A DNA stretch of 41,313 bases from Bernardetiaceae bacterium (lineage in GTDB: Bacteria > Bacteroidota > Bacteroidia > Cytophagales > Thermoflexibacteraceae): contig JALONO010000042.1 in NCBI GenBank assembly GCA_025454895.1, forward strand, positions 1-41,313. The letters are read 5' to 3'. Position numbers and translations under genes: made by a program. Under the pieces are notes generated by a model that saw nothing but the letters and a program-made list of their open reading frames with translations, was not told the origin of the DNA and ran no database searches. Positions 26,453-35,291 of the stretch are shown one piece after another. Every line of letters begins with the position of its first letter. Positions within the stretch are counted from its first letter, which is position 1.

Positions 26453-27196
26453 CTAATCGATGCTAAACTGCTCGCAGGCTTTGCGGGCGGCATCTTGCTC
26501 GGCCTTCTTTTTGCTGAACCCCAAGCCTTTGGCCGCTAGTTCATCGTCGAGCCAGAGGTGGACTTTGAATTGGCGGTTAGGCCCACTGGCTTTTTCGTTC
26601 GCGATCTCGAAGCGCACCTTTTTACTATTGCGCTGGCCCCACTCGATCAAACGGCTTTTGTAATTCGTGTCGGTTTCCACTACTTCCTCCATATCGTAGT
26701 GGTTGGTGAGCAATTTCTTAACAATAAACCGGCGGCAGGCAATATACCCCCGGTCCAGGTAAACCGCGCCCACAAAGGCTTCCATGGCATCGCCGTAAAT
26801 GTATTTGTACGACAAAGCCGACTTACGCCGCGAGTCGAAATCGACGAGCGCATCCAGCCCGATTTTTTTGGCCAACTGGTCCAACGACTCCCGGCTCACA
26901 ATGCGCGAGCGGATCTCGGTGAGGAAACCCTCGTCTTTATAAGGATATTTTTTGAAGAGGAACTCGGCCACTACGGCCCCTAAAATGGCATCGCCCAGGT
27001 ATTCCAGCCGTTCGTTCGATTCGCGGTAACCGTCGCGGTTTTCTTTTGCCATCGAGCTGTGTACCAAGGCCAACCGGTAAAGGTGGAGGTTGCCGGGGCG
27101 TTGGCCGGTGATCTGCCGCACGGCTTTAACGATCATGCGGTCCCGCTCTGGGTACACATTGAACAGCCTTTGAAAAAAACCAACCAGGGTGGACAA
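26453..27196 (-). CDS. rnc: Ribonuclease III
   Basis: Double-strand-specific RNase that processes rRNA precursors and structured mRNAs. 247 aa. The signature ERLEYLGDAILGAVVAEFLF is intact, and a second acidic cluster (GDAMEAFVGAVYLD) completes the active site. The C-terminal double-stranded-RNA-binding domain begins at about residue 165 and ends KAEQDAARKACEQFSI. The start codon appears to be TTG at 27196 (MSTLVGFFQRLFNVYPERD); no ATG fits better. It is third in acpP-fabF-rnc, the classic Bacteroidota order, 69 bp after fabF. Confidence 0.96.
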   Translation of the reverse strand: MSTLVGFFQRLFNVYPERDRMIVKAVRQITGQRPGNLHLYRLALVHSSMAKENRDGYRESNERLEYLGDAILGAVVAEFLFKKYPYKDEGFLTEIRSRIVSRESLDQLAKKIGLDALVDFDSRRKSALSYKYIYGDAMEAFVGAVYLDRGYIACRRFIVKKLLTNHYDMEEVVETDTNYKSRLIEWGQRNSKKVRFEIANEKASGPNRQFKVHLWLDDELAAKGLGFSKKKAEQDAARKACEQFSID

Positions 27197-27265
27197 AGTA
27201 GTTTTTATCTAAACAACCAATAATAATTATATTTGTTTGCCAAATTAGCAAACAAATGGGCAATG

Positions 27266-28522
27266 TTAGCCTTCGTAGCGGCGCAATAGCACCGAGCAGT
27301 TGTGGCCCCCAAACCCGAAAGTATTGCTCAACGCCACCCGCACCGGCCGGGCCTGGGCTTTGTTGAAGGTAAAGTTGAGCCGAGGGTCAAAGACCTCGTC
27401 GTCAGTAAAGTGGTTGATGGTGGGGGGGATCGTTTGTTTGGTGATGGCAAACACCGCCGCAATGGCCTCGACGGCTCCGGCGGCGCCTAATAAATGCCCC
27501 GTCATGGATTTGGTAGAACTGATGCTGAGTTGGTAGGCGTGCTCGCCGAACACCCGCTGGATGGCCAGTACTTCGCTGATGTCGCCCAGCGGGGTAGAAG
27601 TACCGTGTACGTTGATATAATCTACTTCGTGGGGGGCAATGCCGGCATCGGCCAAGGCGTTGCGCATGACGTTGCTGGCCCCCAGGCCGTCAGGGTGGGG
27701 GGCCGTAATGTGGTGCGCGTCGGCACTGAGGCCGCCCCCGATCACCTCGGCGTAAATGTTGGCCCCTCGGGCCAGAGCGTGCCCCAGTTCTTCCAACACC
27801 AAGGCCCCGGCCCCTTCGCCCATTACAAAACCGTCGCGGTCTTTGTCAAACGGCCGCGAGGCGGTTTGCGGGTCGTCGTTCCGTTCCGACAAGGCCCGCA
27901 TGGCGTTAAACCCGCCAATGCCGGCCTGGGTAACGGCGGCTTCGGCCCCGCCGGTTACGATGGCTTCGGCTTTGCCGTACCTGATGTACATGAGCGCATC
28001 CACCAGGGCGTTGCTGGACGAGGCACAAGCGGACACCGTGATGAAATTAGGCCCCCGGAACCCGTATTTGATCGAGATATGGCCCGCCACAATGTCGGCG
28101 ATCATTTTGGGGATGAAGAAAGGGTTGAACCGGGGGTGCTGCTGGCTGGTGGTGAAAAAGCCCTCGATCTCGTCTTGAAAAGTGGTGATGCCCCCAATGC
28201 CAGAGCCGAAGATCACCCCCACGCGGTCAAGGTTGGCCGTTGCTTGGGTCAGGCCGGAGTCGGCCACGGCCTCATCGGCAGCGGCCAGGGCGTATTGGGC
28301 AAAGGGGTCCAATTTACGGGCCTCTTTTTTGTCCATGTTGGCGGTGGGGTCAAAGCCTTTGACCTCGCAAGCAAACTGGGTACGGAACTTCTCCGGGTCA
28401 AAATGGGTAATACGGGCCGCTCCACTCTGGCCTTGGGCCAGGCCGTTCCAATAGGCGGCCAGGTTGTTGCCGATAGGAGTAAGGGCCCCCAGCCCGGTAA
28501 TTACAACACGACGTGGCTTCAT
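27266..28522 (-). CDS. fabF: 3-oxoacyl-ACP synthase II (FabF)
   Basis: Elongating condensing enzyme of fatty-acid synthesis. 418 aa. Cys166 lies in TVSACASSSNA, and the two His residues are in NVHGTSTPLGD and KSMTGHLLGAAG. The N-terminus MKPRRVVITGLGALTPIGNN and C-terminus NTFGFGGHNCSVLLRRY are standard. It lies downstream of acpP with a 126-bp gap that contains a long hairpin, and upstream of rnc. Confidence 0.98.
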   Translation of the reverse strand: MKPRRVVITGLGALTPIGNNLAAYWNGLAQGQSGAARITHFDPEKFRTQFACEVKGFDPTANMDKKEARKLDPFAQYALAAADEAVADSGLTQATANLDRVGVIFGSGIGGITTFQDEIEGFFTTSQQHPRFNPFFIPKMIADIVAGHISIKYGFRGPNFITVSACASSSNALVDALMYIRYGKAEAIVTGGAEAAVTQAGIGGFNAMRALSERNDDPQTASRPFDKDRDGFVMGEGAGALVLEELGHALARGANIYAEVIGGGLSADAHHITAPHPDGLGASNVMRNALADAGIAPHEVDYINVHGTSTPLGDISEVLAIQRVFGEHAYQLSISSTKSMTGHLLGAAGAVEAIAAVFAITKQTIPPTINHFTDDEVFDPRLNFTFNKAQARPVRVALSNTFGFGGHNCSVLLRRYEG

Positions 28523-28580
28523 AACAATGAGGGCGAATTTTGGACAACGCCGACGGGTCAGATGGGTAAGTCCTTTAAAC

Positions 28581-28622
28581 TTTTACAGGCTAAAACCTAC
28601 GCAAAGGTCTTAGCCTGTAAAA
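28581..28622. other. 18-bp stem-loop between acpP and fabF
   Basis: Arms 28581-28598 (TTTTACAGGCTAAAACCT) and 28605-28622 pair with a single A-C mismatch around a 6-nt loop. On the coding (minus) strand the stem is followed by GTTTAAAG, not a T-tract, so it is unlikely to be a simple terminator. It could be a processing or mRNA-stability element that sets the acpP:fabF ratio. RNase III is encoded two genes downstream in the same operon. Confidence 0.8.
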
Positions 28623-28648
28623 AATGGGCCAGTAAATATGGGATATAT

Positions 28649-28888
28649 CTATTTGGCGGCGTGGGTTTCTATGTAATTAATGGCCTGGCCCACGGTGGCG
28701 ATGTGCTCGGCTTGGTCGTCGGGTATGCTGATGTGGAATTCTTTTTCAAACTCCATAATTAGCTCCACAGTATCCAAGGAGTCGGCACCTAGGTCGTTGG
28801 TGAAACTGGCCTCGTTGGTTACTTCGGCCTCATCCACCCCTAGTCTTTCTACGATGATGGCCTTTACTTTAGAAGCGATGTCTGACAT
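28649..28888 (-). CDS. acpP: Acyl carrier protein
   Basis: 79 aa. The phosphopantetheine attachment motif is [15 protein letters not shown], with the Ser carrying the prosthetic group. It is an acidic helical protein starting [20 protein letters not shown]. The ATG at 28888 is preferred over the longer open frame because it matches the family start. First gene of acpP-fabF-rnc. Confidence 0.97.
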   Translation of the reverse strand: MSDIASKVKAIIVERLGVDEAEVTNEASFTNDLGADSLDTVELIMEFEKEFHISIPDDQAEHIATVGQAINYIETHAAK

Positions 28889-28967
28889 GGTAGTATCTTT
28901 TTTGTTCAATTGCCGCAAAGAAATACATTAAGCGTGGGAATGGCAAACAATTTTCCACTGGTTTTTG

Positions 28968-31247
28968 CTAGGCGGGGAGTTCGGTTTGGTTCAAGTGTAC
29001 GCCTATCACCAATATGTCGTCGCGCTGTTCGGTATGGCGGGTATAATGATGCAATGCCTGTTGGAGGGCTTCCCGCTGGGCGGCCATGGGCTGCTGGCTA
29101 ATTTGGCTCAGCAGCTTTACAAAGTTGGCCGACCCGTACCGTTTGCGTTGCGCATCGTTCTGGTCGGCAAAGCCGTCGGTGCTGAGGTAGAGCAGGCTGC
29201 CACTGGGCAAACGCAGCTGGTGGCCGGTAAAAGTTTTAACTTTGGTAACGGCCCCCCCAATGCTCATCCGGTCGGGCAGGAGGCTGAGGCAGGCTTCTTC
29301 GCCGGGAGGCAGGTAATAAAGTGGGCGTTTGGCCCCCGCGTATTCTAGGCAGAAATGCTCGCCGTCTGGCCGCCAGGCGCAAATACAGGCATCCATGCTG
29401 CTCTGGGTTACACCCTCGTCTTGCCGGAGCATCGCCACGATTTCCTGGTTGAGCCGGGTTAAAATTTGCTGAGGGGCTACCATTTTCTCCAATTTGACGA
29501 TCTTATCCAATAAAGTATTGGCAATGAGCGACATAAAAGCCCCGGGTACCCCGTGCCCGGTGCAGTCCAGCACCGCCAAAATCGTCCAGCCGTCCACTTG
29601 GTTGAGCCAAAAGAAGTCGCCCGAGACCACGTCGCGCGGGCGCAGGAAAACGAAGTAGTCGCCTAGTAAAGCCCGCTTTTTAGCAGGGAACGGTAAAATG
29701 GCTTGCTGGATGGTTTGGGCTACTTGTAAGCTCTGCTCAATTTTCTGATTGATGGCTAAGATTTGTTCATTTTGGGCGCGGAGCTTTTCTTGGGAGGCCC
29801 TGGATTTGTCATAAGCCTTTTTAAGGATGGCCTCGTTGGCTTGCAGCCGGCTGTTGACCAAGTGTAGGTAGCTTTGGTTCTGTTCGGTTAGGTCGCGTTG
29901 GGCTAGCAGTTCCTCCTGGGTTTGCAATAGTTCTTCGTTCTGGGCTAGTAGGCGTTGCTCGCTGGCCTGTAACTCCTGGGTGCGTTGGGCCACTCGTTGT
30001 TCAAGCACCTCGGCCGACTGTCTGGCCATTTCTTCGTTCAAGCGAGCGGAGACCAATTGCTGTTCTTGGGCCTTGATAAGTCGGGTGCGGTATTCGCTCA
30101 CTTTACTGGCCACGGCCAAGGTGAGCAGGAGCATTTCGGTGGCCGCGCCCCAGGCCAGTAGTTGCAGGCTGCCCTTCCAGTAAGGTAGCACGTCCACCAC
30201 GATCAGCACCAGGGCAATCACACTGGTCAAATAAGCGCCCCGGGCTAGTAGGAAAAGCCAGCCTTTACCCCGTTGGCGCCAAATGAACCAGGTGGCCGTG
30301 GCCATCATGATGACGGTCCATAACACGCTGAGCAACTGGAGCAAGGTATTGGCGAGGCGGGCTGAGTAGAAATTGACCAGGCCCGCCAAAAACAAAATCG
30401 TGGCCAGCCCCAAATACAAGCGGTACAGCTTAGGGGCCTCTCGGCGAAAGTTAAAAAAAGCACTAGCAAACCAAAGGCTGGGGATACTGGCCCAAAGGTT
30501 AAACATAGGGATGTAATGATTGAGCGTTGGCCAATTAGGCCACAGCCATTGGGAAACGTGCCCGCTCAAGTTGCCTAAAATGAACAACATGGCCGAAGCA
30601 TTAATGGCATACACTAGGTTGAGCCGCTCATTGGCCAAGCGATACACCAATAAGTTGTACAATATGATGATAAAAGCCAGCCCATAGCTTAGGCCGAACC
30701 CCAGGTTGTAATTGCCGATGTCCGCCGAGGCTTGGCGGTAGCTGCTAACGGTGAGCGGGGCAAACACCGGCCGGTCGCTTTGCAGGCGCACGTAATAAGT
30801 CTGCGGGCCGGGTTGTTCAATGAGGGGTATTTTAAAAAGCGTGGTGGGTAGGGGCCGCTGGGCAAAGGGTCGTTGAGCACCCATTTCGGTACTGGACCAG
30901 CCACCGCCGGGCTGGGGTTGGAAAACCGTGAAATGGGCCAAGGCCGGGTTGGCTAGCCCCAACACACAAGGCTCGCCCAGTTGGTTATCGAGGTTGAACT
31001 TGAGCCAAATCGCGGCCGGGGTGGAGCCAAAATTAAGGTGGGTGTTGGGCGCGGGCTTAAACTTTACCTGGTTTTGGGCCGACAGCACCTGGCCCAAGGT
31101 CATTTGGGTGCTGGTATCGACAAAAAAATGGGCATACTGGCCCACTTCTAGCTCGGTTTGCCAGGTGCGTAAAGTAGCCACTGGCTGGGCCAAACCACTG
31201 AAGCTACCAAAGCAGGCCGCCAACAGACTTAAAAGCCATTTTAACAT
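28968..31247 (-). CDS. 7TMR-DISM sensor with C-terminal SpoIIE/RsbU-type protein phosphatase
   Basis: 759-aa membrane sensor. A signal peptide (LKWLLSLLAACFGSFSGLA) precedes an extracellular DISMED2-type beta-rich domain (about 25-170, NTHLNFGSTPAAIWLKFNL). Seven TM segments follow (about 180-380), then a long Gln/Glu-rich coiled coil (385-510) and a PP2C-like SpoIIE domain (about 530-757). That domain has VVSGDFFWL, LDCTGHGVPGAFMSLIAN and the metal-binding QRDDILVIGVHL. The output is expected to be dephosphorylation of an anti-sigma-factor antagonist, but no such partner is nearby. The ATG at 31247 is preferred to the TTG two codons upstream. Confidence 0.92.
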   Translation of the reverse strand: MLKWLLSLLAACFGSFSGLAQPVATLRTWQTELEVGQYAHFFVDTSTQMTLGQVLSAQNQVKFKPAPNTHLNFGSTPAAIWLKFNLDNQLGEPCVLGLANPALAHFTVFQPQPGGGWSSTEMGAQRPFAQRPLPTTLFKIPLIEQPGPQTYYVRLQSDRPVFAPLTVSSYRQASADIGNYNLGFGLSYGLAFIIILYNLLVYRLANERLNLVYAINASAMLFILGNLSGHVSQWLWPNWPTLNHYIPMFNLWASIPSLWFASAFFNFRREAPKLYRLYLGLATILFLAGLVNFYSARLANTLLQLLSVLWTVIMMATATWFIWRQRGKGWLFLLARGAYLTSVIALVLIVVDVLPYWKGSLQLLAWGAATEMLLLTLAVASKVSEYRTRLIKAQEQQLVSARLNEEMARQSAEVLEQRVAQRTQELQASEQRLLAQNEELLQTQEELLAQRDLTEQNQSYLHLVNSRLQANEAILKKAYDKSRASQEKLRAQNEQILAINQKIEQSLQVAQTIQQAILPFPAKKRALLGDYFVFLRPRDVVSGDFFWLNQVDGWTILAVLDCTGHGVPGAFMSLIANTLLDKIVKLEKMVAPQQILTRLNQEIVAMLRQDEGVTQSSMDACICAWRPDGEHFCLEYAGAKRPLYYLPPGEEACLSLLPDRMSIGGAVTKVKTFTGHQLRLPSGSLLYLSTDGFADQNDAQRKRYGSANFVKLLSQISQQPMAAQREALQQALHHYTRHTEQRDDILVIGVHLNQTELPA

Positions 31248-31274
31248 GGCCAAAAGTACTTTTTTAGTTATAAT

Positions 31275-32510
31275 TTATACAGAACGTTCCAGCTTGGCCA
31301 TGTAAAAACCATCGTAGCCAAATTGGGAGGGCAAAACGCTTTTTTCTTCCAAAAACGAAAATTTTATGTCGGAGTTGGCCAAAAAGTTCTCGACCTGCCT
31401 TTGGTTTTCCGAAGGTAATATGCTGCACGTAGCGTACACGAGGGTGCCTCCGGGCTTTGTCATTTGGGCGTAACGGGCCAGGATTTCCTGTTGTTTCAAC
31501 TTCACCTCGGTAATGGCCTCCGGGCTGAGCTTCCACTTACTGTCCGGGTTGCGCCGCAGCACGCCCGTGCCCGAGCAGGGGGCATCTAGCAACACCAGGT
31601 CGGCGCTTTCGCGGAGGCGTTTGATCACTTTATTGTTCTCGATCAACCGGGTCTCGATAATGGAGATACCGGCGCGGTTGCTGCGTCGGCGCAGTTCTTC
31701 TAGTTTGTGGGCCTCTACGTCCATGCTCAGCAGTTGCCCCTGGTTTTGCATGAGGGCGGCCAGGTGCAGGCTTTTGCCGCCCGCGCCCGCGCAAGCATCA
31801 ATCACCCTCATGCCCGGCTCGGGCTTGGCAAACGGGGCTATTAATTGGCTGGCCGCATCCTGGATCTCGAACAAACCTTGCTTGTAAACCGGGTTGCCGA
31901 ACACATTGAGCCGCTTTTTGAGCACCAGGGCATCGGGCAGGGCCTCCAGGGGGGCACTCTCCACGTTTTGCCAGGCTAATTGTTGTTGTAGCTCGGCCCG
32001 GCTGGTTTTCAACGTATTGGTCCGCAATACTACCTGGGTAAGATTATTGAGGGCTTCGGCCTCGACGTCCCAAACGGGCCCTAGCTCGGCGGCGGCCAGG
32101 TCGTCCAGCCAGTCGGGGTAGGAGTAACGTAGCTTACGCACGGTTTGGGCCAAGGCCCAGCGTTCTTGCACCGGCCCGGCCGTTATGCCTTTGAATTTAT
32201 CGCCCTCGGGCAGCTCGCGGCCCTTAAACAGCCAGTACACCCCAAACAAATACCACAACGAGGCGGGTTTGAGGTCGGGCGTGTCGCGGCCGGCCAGGTA
32301 CCACAACAGCCGCCAGTGGCGCACCATGTCGTAGGTAGTTTCGGCAATGAAACCACGGTCATGGCTGCCCCAGCGGGGGTTGGACCGCAGCAGGCCCTCA
32401 ATCACTTTATCGGCGTAGCGTTGCTCGCCGAAAATGGCCCGTAGGCCGTCCACCACGGCGCCCACTAGGTTGGGGTGTAATTTCAAGGGCAAGTCAAATT
32501 TAAGCCGCAA
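31275..32510 (-). CDS. RsmB/NOP-family rRNA cytosine-C5 methyltransferase
   Basis: SAM-dependent m5C methyltransferase acting on rRNA. About 411 aa. There is an N-terminal NusB-like helical region, then a Rossmann domain with the SAM loop VIDACAGAGGKSLHLAAL. The two catalytic-cysteine motifs are DAPCSGTGVLRRNPD and YATCSILPSENQRQV. The C-terminus (FGYDGFYMAKLER) is typical. The start codon is unclear: TTG at 32510 overlaps a TAnnTTTG-like box (32515-32508), so a later TTG may be used. It is 27 bp upstream of the 7TM-phosphatase gene. Confidence 0.9.
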   Translation of the reverse strand: MRLKFDLPLKLHPNLVGAVVDGLRAIFGEQRYADKVIEGLLRSNPRWGSHDRGFIAETTYDMVRHWRLLWYLAGRDTPDLKPASLWYLFGVYWLFKGRELPEGDKFKGITAGPVQERWALAQTVRKLRYSYPDWLDDLAAAELGPVWDVEAEALNNLTQVVLRTNTLKTSRAELQQQLAWQNVESAPLEALPDALVLKKRLNVFGNPVYKQGLFEIQDAASQLIAPFAKPEPGMRVIDACAGAGGKSLHLAALMQNQGQLLSMDVEAHKLEELRRRSNRAGISIIETRLIENNKVIKRLRESADLVLLDAPCSGTGVLRRNPDSKWKLSPEAITEVKLKQQEILARYAQMTKPGGTLVYATCSILPSENQRQVENFLANSDIKFSFLEEKSVLPSQFGYDGFYMAKLERSV

Positions 32511-32642
32511 AAGTAATGCTTATGCGGGATTGCCGGACACGCCCGTGCGGCGACTGGTTGGGCAAAGGAAAGCCAAAGCCCCAAGACAAGTCGCGGCTAG
32601 TGGCCCCGTTTGCCCTGCGCTATTATATTCTAAATCAGTTGG

Positions 32643-32837
32643 TTATTCTTCGTCGGGGTCGCTAAACTCGTGGGCCTTCCACTTGTTTTTGCCCGATTTT
32701 TCGGGGCGGGTTTCTTTACCGCTCAATCGCAGTTTAGCAGTGGGGCGGCCATGGTCATCGTCGTGATAGAACGATTTGGGGGCGTTTTTCTTCGGCCCCT
32801 TGTTGGGTTGGTTGGATTTAAAACTTTTAAATGCCAT
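32643..32837 (-). CDS. Small hydrophilic protein of unknown function
   Basis: 64 aa, MAFKSFKSNQPNKGPKKNAP at the start, a central HDDDHGRP and an acidic end (EFSDPDEE). Strongly charged, with a basic front half and mixed tail; no domain recognised. Codon use resembles neighbours and the ATG is clear. It is short, so the call is moderate. It is upstream of the methyltransferase on the same strand. Confidence 0.5.
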   Translation of the reverse strand: MAFKSFKSNQPNKGPKKNAPKSFYHDDDHGRPTAKLRLSGKETRPEKSGKNKWKAHEFSDPDEE

Positions 32838-33231
32838 TTCTCAAGCAATTTTAACTTTAAAAAGAGTTTGAAAAACAACTGACTGTTCGCGCCCATGCCT
32901 GGGGCACAAGGCAAGCGGTCATGATGATTGAAAAGCGGTAGGGCAATAAAAGGGCCAGATCAAGTTGCCAACCGGATGGCTCATCTGGCGTTTTATCGGC
33001 ACCCTTACAGGTTTTGCTGCATTAAAAAACGAATGGGCAAACTTCGGGCAAGTTGCGCAAAGGTTTCCAGCGCGGGCCTTTCGCTTGGCTCCGGTTTACC
33101 GCCTTTTCAACTTGGCTCATCATGAACAAAAATAAAGCCTTTTTTGCATTCCCAAAAAACGAAAAGGTGGGCCTGGGTAAGACACCGGGTTGTTTTAGAT
33201 TAGCCGGGGCCGGGCGGGTAGTAATCGTCGG
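32838..33231. other. Intergenic stretch with no supported gene
   Basis: About 390 bp. Plus-strand frames (for example from 32928 and 33123) exist but lack recognisable protein features, and the second runs antisense into the lipoprotein gene. No repeat or clear promoter seen. Confidence 0.4.
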
Positions 33232-33651
33232 TTATCGCACCCGCCGCCGAGCGGTTTGCAGTACCGGGGCTGGTTCGGGGAACACGTGGGTGGGGTTCAC
33301 ATAATCGTAAATACCCTCGAAAAGACGCACGGCCTTGCCCTGGGCGGCCTCTTGCAACACAATTTGCCCTTGGCGGAACTCGAAGCTGAGTTGGGCTTGC
33401 TCGCCTAGGTAGCGGTAAACGCCCGACTGGGTGAGGTGGGCTTGGCCGCTGAGGTAATGCACTTGCTGCCGGTTGGTGCGCACAACGGCCTGGAAGGCGA
33501 TTTTTTCGCGGGAGATGGGCGTGATCTCGACCGCGCCCCGGGGGTTGAAATAAATACCGGCCTCCGGGCTAAGTGAGCAGGCGGTCACGATGAGCCACGT
33601 GCTTACTAGTAGCCACCTGGACCAGGCCAAACCTAACTTACGGTATTCCAT
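33232..33651 (-). CDS. Putative lipoprotein of unknown function
   Basis: 139 aa. The N-terminus has a hydrophobic segment (WSRWLLVSTWLIVTAC) ending in a lipobox-like VTAC, so it is probably lipidated and surface- or periplasm-located. The rest is beta-rich in appearance (EITPISREKIAFQAVVRT..., GVYRYLGEQAQLSFEFRQGQIVL) and ends in an Arg-rich tail. No family recognised. Confidence 0.65.
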   Translation of the reverse strand: MEYRKLGLAWSRWLLVSTWLIVTACSLSPEAGIYFNPRGAVEITPISREKIAFQAVVRTNRQQVHYLSGQAHLTQSGVYRYLGEQAQLSFEFRQGQIVLQEAAQGKAVRLFEGIYDYVNPTHVFPEPAPVLQTARRRVR

Positions 33652-33755
33652 GGCGCAAAATTAGCCAGGTGGCAAGGGTTAACCAGCACTGAGGCGGGCT
33701 TCGCCGGTTAAATCGGGTAAGAAAAACGGGGCTTCACATTGTTTTGGCCCTAGCT

Positions 33756-34238
33756 TCAAACTTGGGGCTGGGCCGCTAGGTGCGCGGCCAAATTGTAGGG
33801 CAGGTATTTGTCCACATTGCCTCCGTACCGGTAAATGTCGCGCACGATGGTGGAGCTGATGTACGCATGGCGGGGCGTAGTGATGAGCAGTACCGTTTCT
33901 AAGCCCTCCACCAAGTTGGAGTTGACCTGGGCAATGGTGTTCTCGTACTCGAAGTCGGTGGTGTTGCGCAGGCCCCGGAGCAAAAAATTAGCCCCCACTT
34001 TTTCGGCAAACGAGGCCGTGAGTCCCTGGAACACCTCCACCCGCACGTTGGGCGTGTTGGTAAACGTGGTATTGATGCAGGCCAGCATCAGCTCAAGCGA
34101 GAAAAACCGCTGTTTTTGGCTATTGTGGCCAATGCCGATCACGATTTCGTCAAAAAACCGGCTGCCCCGGCGCACAATGTCTTCGTGGCCTTTGGTAAAG
34201 GGGTCGAACGAGCCGGGGAATAACGCGATGCGTTTCAT
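33756..34238 (-). CDS. coaD: Phosphopantetheine adenylyltransferase
   Basis: Penultimate step of coenzyme A synthesis. 160 aa. The nucleotidyltransferase motif is LFPGSFDPFTKGHEDIV (T/HxGH), RGLRNTTDFEYE is the substrate-binding region, and ISSTIVRDI is the second nucleotide motif. It supplies CoA for the 4'-phosphopantetheine arm of the AcpP encoded in this window. The start ATG overlaps the folB stop by 4 bp (ATGA), so the two are translationally coupled. Confidence 0.97.
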   Translation of the reverse strand: MKRIALFPGSFDPFTKGHEDIVRRGSRFFDEIVIGIGHNSQKQRFFSLELMLACINTTFTNTPNVRVEVFQGLTASFAEKVGANFLLRGLRNTTDFEYENTIAQVNSNLVEGLETVLLITTPRHAYISSTIVRDIYRYGGNVDKYLPYNLAAHLAAQPQV

Positions 34239-34621
34239 GGTAGAGGATTTGGTATTTGGTGACGGTGGCGCCTAATGGTTACTTTGGCCGCTCGGCACAC
34301 GCCGCCAATGGGCGGGTTGAATTTGCTCACACTCACCTGGGCACACTCTACGGCCGGAAACCGGGCGAAAATGCGTAATAAAATCTTGTAGGCCAAATGT
34401 TCCAACAATTTGGCGGGTTGGGCCATCTCGCCGTTCACGATCTCGTACAGGTTGCCGTAGTTGACGGTTTCGCGCAATTTATCGTGCAGGGCGGCCTCGG
34501 TGAAGTCGGTTTCCACCTGCACGTCCACGCCGTAGCGGTTGCCGATTTTATTCTCTTCCGGGTAAAAACCGTGGTAGGCGAAAAACTCAAGCCCTTCCAG
34601 GGCGATTAGGTCTTGGGGCAT
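34235..34621 (-). CDS. folB: Dihydroneopterin aldolase
   Basis: Folate-biosynthesis enzyme. 128 aa. LEGLEFFAYHGFYPEENKIG is the family signature, with the active-site Tyr-His-Gly; ETVNYGNLYEIV and the catalytic Lys in VSKFNPPIGG follow. The ATG at 34621 is preferred to the longer frame. It overlaps coaD by 4 bp. Confidence 0.94.
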   Translation of the reverse strand: MPQDLIALEGLEFFAYHGFYPEENKIGNRYGVDVQVETDFTEAALHDKLRETVNYGNLYEIVNGEMAQPAKLLEHLAYKILLRIFARFPAVECAQVSVSKFNPPIGGVCRAAKVTIRRHRHQIPNPLP

Positions 34622-34905
34622 AGATGACGGGCGGTTGGGGCCTTTGGCCTGCAAATAACCGCCAACTATCGGTTTTTTGGCGTTTTACGAAAAGATAGGC
34701 CCCGTTTGGTTTGGCAAGAAGGGCAAGATGCTTTTTTAGGTCGTTAAAAATTCATGATTTGCTAACGTTACGCTCTGCGCCAACCCAAACCCAACCTAGC
34801 ATTAGATTACCCGAAAGTGTTCGGGAATTGCGAATGTTTATTCTTTAAAATATTGATTTTTAAGTGGTTGTAGATGTGATACAGGCCAATTATTAATACT
34901 GCCGA

Positions 34906-35211
34906 CTACTCGTTGTACGTTTTGCCTTTCCAGTACCACCATTTGAGCTTAGCCGGGTCGGGCGTGGGGTCGGTGGCAAAGTACACCGCGCACCTAAGCG
35001 TGTACAACACGCACACGTCGTGTACGATGCCGCTCAGTTGGTTGAGCCGCTGGTACATGTGCTGCGGGTTTTGCCCGGCCAGGTCGGCCACCTGGCGGAT
35101 GCCCAGGTGCCAGAGGTCCAGCGCACCGGCTGGGCCGATGCTGGGGATTTGCTGCAACTGTTTGAGCGTGAGTTTTTGACTGCGCTCTTCGGCGGAAATG
35201 GCGGTGGGCAT
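34906..35211 (-). CDS. Cdd1-like helix-hairpin-helix protein
   Basis: 101 aa. LQQIPSIGPAGALDLWHLGI is a helix-hairpin-helix DNA-binding motif, followed by a RCAVYFATDPTPDPAKLKWWYWK segment typical of the family called pathogenicity locus Cdd1. The function is unknown; the name comes from a Clostridioides locus and implies no virulence here. The ATG at 35211 is preferred to the TTG two codons upstream. It is 80 bp downstream of the S24 repressor, possibly co-transcribed. Confidence 0.8.
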   Translation of the reverse strand: MPTAISAEERSQKLTLKQLQQIPSIGPAGALDLWHLGIRQVADLAGQNPQHMYQRLNQLSGIVHDVCVLYTLRCAVYFATDPTPDPAKLKWWYWKGKTYNE

Positions 35212-35291
35212 GGTCAATCCAAGATTTTAAGATAAAAATTTTAGGCGACCGGGCTGGCCGGGCCGTGGGACCTGCCTTGACGGCCCGGCGG

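Noticed and set aside
27494-28762. Long plus-strand reading frame opposite fabF and acpP
   Set aside because: It covers two conserved minus-strand genes and reads as low-complexity Gly/Val/His-rich sequence; a shadow.
32928-33304. Plus-strand frames between the small protein and lipoprotein genes
   Set aside because: No recognisable domain, weak starts, and the second overlaps the coding part of the lipoprotein gene.
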